DNA of 20,238 nucleotides, from the NCBI GenBank assembly GCA_016930735.1, contig JAFGGF010000281.1, positions 1-20,238 of the forward strand, written 5' to 3'. Origin of the DNA: Prolixibacteraceae bacterium. GTDB lineage: Bacteria; Bacteroidota; Bacteroidia; Bacteroidales; Prolixibacteraceae. Under the pieces are notes generated by a model. That model made no database searches. It was given only the letters and a program-made list of their open reading frames with translations, and had not been told where the DNA came from. Below, piece after piece: positions 15,967 to 20,238 of the stretch. Positions within the stretch are counted from its first letter, which is position 1. The number at the start of each line of letters is the position of its first letter. Position numbers and translations under genes: made by a program.

Positions 15967-16602
15967 TCACAAAAGCCCGGAAAAATCAATATAATTTCTG
16001 GATAATTTTAGAAGTCCCTGTTTTTCAAATTTTTTAAGTATGCGTGAAATGACTTCACGTGAGGTATTCAGTTGGTAAGCCAGTTCCTGATGACTTCCTG
16101 AAAAAGTTTTTTTCCCAGTTTTTTCAAAGCGGTCGATAAAAAATTTCTCTAATCTTTCATCCATTTTCAGGAAAGCAATTGAATCAACAACCTCCAGTAA
16201 TTCCTGAAAACGCCAATGAATGGAACGCATAATATATTGTTTCCATGTAGGGAATTCACAAAGCCATTTTTCAAGCCACATATTTTCGAGCATAATTGCT
16301 GTTGTTTCCTGTTCAACCAATGCCCTGATGTTGCTTTTTGCCTGGCTCAGGCAGCAGGTTATCGACATGGAACAGATTTCTTTTTCCTTTAAGTAATACA
16401 ACAGCAATTCATCTCCTTCTTCATTCCTCCTGATAACTTTTATAACTCCTGAAAGCACTATCGGGAAACTACTGATAAACTGGCCTTCACGGATCAATTC
16501 ATCACCCGGGTGGAATTTTTTTAATATTCCTTTATCTCTGATAGCTTCAATCAAATCGTGTTCAAGAAAAGGTAATTTCGAATATAGGTCCAAATCAATC
16601 AT
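15967..16602 (-). CDS. Crp/Fnr-family transcriptional regulator
   Basis: A 211-residue regulator with an N-terminal cyclic-nucleotide-binding-type beta roll (about 10-110, with FHPGDELIREGQFISSFPIVLSGVIKVIR), a dimerisation helix (about 118-145) and a C-terminal winged helix whose recognition part is HQELAYQLNTSREVISRILKKFEKQG (171-196). The cAMP-pocket signature GE(L/M)..RSA is not kept; the corresponding segment reads EKEICSMSITCCLSQAKSNIRA. Cysteines at 77, 83, 84 and 115 could instead support redox or metal sensing (inference). It lacks the N-terminal cysteine cluster of FNR. It lies 19 bp after uup and is probably co-transcribed with it. Targets are unknown. Confidence 0.9.
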   Translation of the reverse strand: MIDLDLYSKLPFLEHDLIEAIRDKGILKKFHPGDELIREGQFISSFPIVLSGVIKVIRRNEEGDELLLYYLKEKEICSMSITCCLSQAKSNIRALVEQETTAIMLENMWLEKWLCEFPTWKQYIMRSIHWRFQELLEVVDSIAFLKMDERLEKFFIDRFEKTGKKTFSGSHQELAYQLNTSREVISRILKKFEKQGLLKLSRNYIDFSGLL

Positions 16603-16621
16603 ATAAAAGTTTTTTTACAGT

Positions 16622-18484
16622 TCAGGCAAGTTCACTTAATTCGAGCCACCGCAATTCTTTTTCATCAAGCAATTCTTTCATCTTATTTAAATCTTCCGAC
16701 TTTTTAAACAACAATTCATGTTGTAAATTGCCAAAATTGAGCTCATCTTCAATATTTTTTATGGATGTTTCCAACTTTTCAATTTCTTCAGAAAGCTGTT
16801 CAAATTCCCTTTTTTCATTAAAAGTTAGCTTCTTTACTGAATTATTTACAGGTTTTTGTTTCGGATTCCTAACAGTTGGTGATTTCTGTTTTTCCATTTG
16901 ATTTTTTGAATCAAGCCAATCCCTGTATATTGTATAATTTCCCGGGAAATCCGAAATTAAACCATTTCCTTCAAAAACAAACAGGTGGTCAACTATTTTA
17001 TCTATAAAAAACCGGTCGTGTGATACAACGACAACACACCCTGCAAAATCAGCCAGATAATCCTCCAGAATGTTTAAAGTAATAATATCCAGATCGTTAG
17101 TTGGTTCATCAAGTATCAGAAAATTTGGATTTTGCATTAAAACAGTGCATAAATACAACCTTCGTTTTTCCCCACCGCTGAGGGTCGATATCAGAGAATA
17201 TTGTACCGGATTGGGGAAAAGGAACCTTGATAAAAGTTGAGAACTGCTCATTTTGCTGCCATCTTCAAAGTGGATATATTCTGCAATTTTATTGACAGCA
17301 TCAATTACCTTTTCATCCTGATTAAAAGTAATCCCTTCCTGCCGGTAATAGCCAAACCTGATTGTCTGGCCTATATCGACTACTCCTGAATCAGCTTTAA
17401 TCGTTTTGGTTATAAGGTTCAGGAAAGTTGTTTTACCTGTTCCGTTATTTCCGATGAGTCCGACTTTTTCGAACCGGGCAAATTTGTATGAAAAATCATC
17501 AATCAGTTTTAATTCACCATAAGATTTGGAAAGGTTTTCAATTTCAATTATTTTTTTTCCTAACCTGGCAGAATTTACCGTTAGCTGAATATTATCATCA
17601 TTCCTTTTCTGTTGTGCTTTTTCTTTTAATTCATAAAATGAATCAATCCTGTATTTTGCTTTATGGCTGCGTGCTTTTGGCATCCGGCGCATCCATTCTA
17701 TTTCTGTCCTAAGAAGGTTTTTAGCTTTTAAAGTAGCTGCTTCCTGCATTTCGAGGCGTTGCTCCCTTTTTTCAATATAATAGGAATAGTTTCCTTTGTA
17801 CCTGTAAATCTGATTATCCTCCATTTCGATAATTTCATTACAAACCCTGTCGAGGAAGTAACGGTCGTGGGTTACCATTAACATTGTTGCATTGGTTTTT
17901 TGAAGGAATTCTTCCAACCATTCTATCATTTCCAGGTCAAGGTGGTTGGTTGGTTCATCCAGGATCAGCAGGTCAGGTTCATCAATTAATATTTTAGCAA
18001 GCGCAAGCCTTTTTTGTTGCCCTCCTGATAAATGTTTTACCTTTTGATCAAAATCGGATATTTTTAAAGTTGTAAGGATCTGTTTAATTTTAACTTCTGC
18101 ATCCCATGCATTCAGTCCATCTATTTTTGCTGTTAAACGGGCAATTTCATTTTCATCTTTTCCGTTTAGAGCCCACTCGAATTCTTTTATTACAATAAGT
18201 TTTTCATTTTCTGACTCAAAAATTTCAGAAATTACAGAATTTTCCGGATTGAGTTTAGGGTACTGTTCAAAATAACCGATCCTGATATCGTTTTTTAAGG
18301 TGATCAATCCACTTTCAGGGCTGTCAATTCCGGCAAGAAGATTAAGTAAAGTTGTTTTACCGGCACCATTTCGGGCAATCAGTGCAACTTTCTGACCTTC
18401 AAAAATGGTAAATGAGATATTTTCAAAAAGCAGCAGTTCCCCGAATCGTTTTGATAATTTTTCAGCCTGAAGATATGGTGTCAT
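16622..18484 (-). CDS. uup: ABC-F family ATPase, Uup type
   Basis: A 620-residue soluble protein with two ABC ATPase domains and no membrane segments. Domain 1 has Walker A ARNGAGKTT (37-45), signature LSGGQQKRL (152-160) and LLILDEPTNHLD (172-183). Domain 2 has GNNGTGKTT (345-353), LSGGEKRRL (435-443) and FLILDEPTNDLD (455-466). The linker (about 235-300) is helical and basic, as in ribosome-interacting ABC-F proteins. The C-terminal charged coiled coil (about 550-618) marks the Uup branch, which binds DNA or ribosomes and affects transposon excision and translation in E. coli. The first Walker A glycine of domain 1 is Ala. A perfect -7 box lies 22 bases upstream, and the crp-like gene follows after 19 bp. 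Confidence 0.93.
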   Translation of the reverse strand: MTPYLQAEKLSKRFGELLLFENISFTIFEGQKVALIARNGAGKTTLLNLLAGIDSPESGLITLKNDIRIGYFEQYPKLNPENSVISEIFESENEKLIVIKEFEWALNGKDENEIARLTAKIDGLNAWDAEVKIKQILTTLKISDFDQKVKHLSGGQQKRLALAKILIDEPDLLILDEPTNHLDLEMIEWLEEFLQKTNATMLMVTHDRYFLDRVCNEIIEMEDNQIYRYKGNYSYYIEKREQRLEMQEAATLKAKNLLRTEIEWMRRMPKARSHKAKYRIDSFYELKEKAQQKRNDDNIQLTVNSARLGKKIIEIENLSKSYGELKLIDDFSYKFARFEKVGLIGNNGTGKTTFLNLITKTIKADSGVVDIGQTIRFGYYRQEGITFNQDEKVIDAVNKIAEYIHFEDGSKMSSSQLLSRFLFPNPVQYSLISTLSGGEKRRLYLCTVLMQNPNFLILDEPTNDLDIITLNILEDYLADFAGCVVVVSHDRFFIDKIVDHLFVFEGNGLISDFPGNYTIYRDWLDSKNQMEKQKSPTVRNPKQKPVNNSVKKLTFNEKREFEQLSEEIEKLETSIKNIEDELNFGNLQHELLFKKSEDLNKMKELLDEKELRWLELSELA

Positions 18485-18506
18485 CCTTTTAATTTCAAAA
18501 TTTGCA

Positions 18507-18514
18507 CAAAAATA
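18507..18514 (-). promoter_or_regulatory. Putative uup promoter, -7 element TAnnTTTG
   Basis: TATTTTTG on the minus strand matches the Bacteroidota -7 consensus exactly and lies 22 bases before the uup ATG, predicting a leader of about 16 bases. No clear -33 TTTG is seen at the standard distance. Confidence 0.5.
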
Positions 18515-18537
18515 GCAATTTAAAGAGAAGGAAAATA

Positions 18538-18563
18538 AAAAGGCCGGTCAACACCGGCCTTTT
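18538..18563 (-). terminator. Intrinsic terminator lying between divergent uup and nth
   Basis: A perfect 11-bp GC-rich stem (18538-18548 with 18553-18563) closes a 4-base loop. On the minus strand it is followed by TATTTT, extending the T run. No annotated gene ends here: uup starts to the left and nth to the right. It may end a short unannotated leftward transcript or act as an attenuator or insulator ahead of uup. Confidence 0.8.
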
Positions 18564-18593
18564 CTGCGTCTGTTTAATTTTGCTAACTTAATA

Positions 18594-18620
18594 CCATTTC
18601 TAAACTTGGGGTAGAAATGG
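18594..18620. repeat. Perfect 9-bp inverted repeat upstream of nth
   Basis: CCATTTCTA (18594-18602) and TAGAAATGG (18612-18620) flank a 9-base G-rich spacer. It could be an operator for a dimeric regulator or part of a structured RNA ending at the hairpin 18538-18563. No T tract follows on either strand, so it is not a terminator. Confidence 0.5.
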
Positions 18621-18673
18621 AATTGTCGTTTTGCAACAACTCTGATAATATGACTTGATAATTTTGATTTTGT

Positions 18674-18681
18674 TACATTTG
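18674..18681 (+). promoter_or_regulatory. Putative nth promoter, -7 element TAnnTTTG
   Basis: TACATTTG is an exact match to TAnnTTTG. The ATG lies 34 bases further on, giving a leader of about 28 bases. A TTG at 18655-18657 could be the -33 box, but the 16-base spacer is slightly short. Confidence 0.5.
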
Positions 18682-18715
18682 GAATTTATTGTTTAAGATA
18701 TTTTAACATTAAAAC

Positions 18716-19357
18716 ATGAGGAAGAAAGAACTTTTTGAGAAGGTTATAGCCTATTTTGAAGAGGCTATGCCTGTGGCTGAAACTGAGCTTGAGTATGAAA
18801 ATCCGTTTGAACTGATTGTTGCCGTAATACTGTCAGCTCAATGTACAGACAAGCGAGTTAATATGATTACTCCTGAATTATTACAACGATTTCCGACACC
18901 TCAAAAAATGGCTGAAGTTGAACCTTCTGAGGTGTTTGAATATATAAAAAGCTGTTCTTATCCGAATAATAAAGCTAAACACCTGGTAGGCATGGCTCAG
19001 AAATTAATAGAACTCTATAACGGAAAAGTTCCTGACGATGTTGATGAACTCCAGAAACTTCCGGGTGTAGGGCGAAAAACAGCCAATGTAATAGCCTCGG
19101 TAGTTTATAATAAACCTACCTTAGCTGTTGACACACATGTTTTCAGGGTTGCAGCTCGTATCGGGCTGAGCACCAATGCTAAAACACCTTATGCAACCGA
19201 AAAACAGTTGATGGAGTATATTCCGCTGGATTTAGTGCCTAAAGCCCACCACTGGCTTATTTTGCATGGGCGTTATGTTTGTATTGCCCGAAAACCAAAA
19301 TGTGAAAAATGTGGTTTAACAGAAATCTGTAAATATTATCAGTCAGAAATTAAATAA
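18716..19357 (+). CDS. nth: Endonuclease III, DNA glycosylase/AP lyase
   Basis: A 213-residue base-excision repair enzyme that removes oxidised pyrimidines and nicks the abasic site. The helix-hairpin-helix LPGVGRKTANVIAS is at 115-128, with catalytic K121 and D139 in VDTHVFRVAARIGL. The C-terminal [4Fe-4S] loop is complete: C189-x6-C196-x2-C199-x5-C205. LSAQCTDKRVN (39-49) is the usual DNA-contact segment. The length is standard and all key residues are present. It is probably monocistronic, with an exact -7 promoter element upstream, and converges on the ZIP gene with a 26-bp gap that has no hairpin. Confidence 0.97.
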   Translation: MRKKELFEKVIAYFEEAMPVAETELEYENPFELIVAVILSAQCTDKRVNMITPELLQRFPTPQKMAEVEPSEVFEYIKSCSYPNNKAKHLVGMAQKLIELYNGKVPDDVDELQKLPGVGRKTANVIASVVYNKPTLAVDTHVFRVAARIGLSTNAKTPYATEKQLMEYIPLDLVPKAHHWLILHGRYVCIARKPKCEKCGLTEICKYYQSEIK

Positions 19358-19383
19358 AAATATTTTGGGGAAACTGGTAATTT

Positions 19384-20199
19384 TTAGCCTAAAGCAACAT
19401 CAAGAAGCATCATAGTTGCAAATCCAAGCATTGCCCCTATTGTTGATAAATCAGATTCATTCTCTCTTTGTGATTCCGGAATTAATTCTTCCACAACAAC
19501 AAAAATCATGGCTCCTGCAGCAAACGAAAGGGCATAAGGTAAAAGAGGTGTAATTGTTAATACAAGATATGCACCAATAACAGCAGCAATTGGTTCAACA
19601 ATCCCTGACATTTGTCCGTAATTAAAAGCTTTTAATCTGGAAAATCCTTCACGGCGTAATGGGATGGAAACAGCAGCACCTTCAGGGAAATTCTGTAAAC
19701 CAATACCTATTGCCAAAGCGATTGCTCCTGCCAAAGCTCCTGTTTCAGGATTACTGGCCAAAGCTCCGAAAGCAACTCCTACTGCAAGTCCTTCCGGAAT
19801 ATTGTGCAGTGTTATGGCTAAAACAAGCAATACACTTCTTTGCCATGATGTTTTAATACCTTCGGCTTTATCAACTTTTAATCCCATGTGCAGGTGTGGT
19901 AATATCTTATCCATGATTAATAAAAATAAACCTCCTGCCAAGAACCCAACCAAAGCAGGAATCCATGATGTTTTTCCTGATTCTTCTGTCATTTCAATAG
20001 CAGGTTTTAATAATGACCAAAAACTTGCTGCAATCATTACCCCGGCTGCAAATCCTAACATTGAGTTAAGAACTTTTTTATTGATCTTTTTAAAGAAGAA
20101 TACCATTGCAGCCCCAAGAGCTGTAACCCCCCAGGTAAATAATGTGGCAAAAAATGCCAGTAATACCGGGTTATATTCTAATATTTTCTGTAAATCCAT
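19384..20199 (-). CDS. ZIP-family divalent metal transporter
   Basis: A 271-residue inner-membrane protein with about eight hydrophobic helices (roughly 11-36, 45-64, 78-98, 121-145, 155-178, 195-218, 220-238, 252-270). The two metal-site helices carry HNIPEG (132-137) and QNFPEG (169-174), and VVEELIPES (235-243) is also typical of ZupT/GufA-like ZIP proteins. It likely imports zinc and perhaps iron or manganese; the cation cannot be read from sequence. The usual histidine-rich loop between helices 3 and 4 is reduced to PHLHMG (101-106). The gene has no operon partner in the window, and the 39 bp upstream to the edge show no clear -7 box. Confidence 0.93.
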   Translation of the reverse strand: MDLQKILEYNPVLLAFFATLFTWGVTALGAAMVFFFKKINKKVLNSMLGFAAGVMIAASFWSLLKPAIEMTEESGKTSWIPALVGFLAGGLFLLIMDKILPHLHMGLKVDKAEGIKTSWQRSVLLVLAITLHNIPEGLAVGVAFGALASNPETGALAGAIALAIGIGLQNFPEGAAVSIPLRREGFSRLKAFNYGQMSGIVEPIAAVIGAYLVLTITPLLPYALSFAAGAMIFVVVEELIPESQRENESDLSTIGAMLGFATMMLLDVALG

Positions 20200-20238
20200 T
20201 TAAATTTAATATAAAGAATATTATATAACTATTATTTC

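Noticed and set aside
19358..19383. Possible terminator between convergent nth and ZIP genes
   Set aside because: The 26-bp gap has no stem with useful stability; only a short A/T palindrome at the nth stop.
19664..20203. 179-codon open frame antisense to the ZIP transporter gene
   Set aside because: It lies wholly opposite a gene with clear ZIP motifs; its Pro/Ala/Lys-rich product mirrors hydrophobic codons of the real gene.

Overview
The window looks like ordinary chromosome from a member of the Bacteroidota, probably a Bacteroidales or Marinilabiliales-type organism. The support is low GC content, start regions mostly without Shine-Dalgarno sequences, promoter elements of the TAnnTTTG type, a DUF4251 protein, a DUF4954 protein, an OmpP1/FadL-type barrel of the Bacteroidota kind and an archaeal/eukaryal-type ProS. 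I see no phage, transposase, integrase, CRISPR array, rRNA or tRNA.

Layout, left to right. Positions 1-58 hold the first codons of a leftward gene that runs off the edge, divergent from sfsA (+). A secreted DUF4251 protein (-) converges on sfsA. Next come a D-amino acid aminotransferase (+) and a secreted M28 metallopeptidase (+), ending at a strong bidirectional terminator. On the minus strand, a 94-residue unknown protein, a class I methyltransferase and a DUF4954 beta-helix protein form a tight three-gene operon (7322 to 4306). To its right a Tyr- and Ser-rich lipoprotein gene and an OmpP1/FadL-family barrel gene are read leftward with a 49-bp gap, ending at a terminator at 7443-7475. After an AT-rich gap of about 500 bp, a plus-strand block carries proS with its own terminator, then a conserved unknown gene, pepT and tilS packed with a 3-bp gap and a TAATG stop/start overlap. 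Converging on it is uup (ABC-F ATPase) followed by a Crp/Fnr-type regulator, with a GC-rich hairpin terminator just beyond tilS. The right end holds nth (+) and a ZIP-family metal transporter (-), convergent with a 26-bp gap.

Most genes are housekeeping: DNA repair (nth), tRNA charging and modification (proS, tilS), peptide breakdown (M28, PepT), D-amino acid metabolism, translation or DNA-linked ATPase (uup), metal uptake (ZIP) and envelope proteins. I found no convincing undescribed multi-gene defence or biosynthetic system. The leads most worth checking are the methyltransferase/DUF4954/small-protein operon, the segmented low-complexity lipoprotein beside a FadL-type barrel, an intrinsic terminator standing alone between the divergent uup and nth genes, a Crp/Fnr regulator with four cysteines and no clear cAMP site, and a 12-bp GC-rich inverted repeat at the tilS/crp junction that may belong to a dispersed family.
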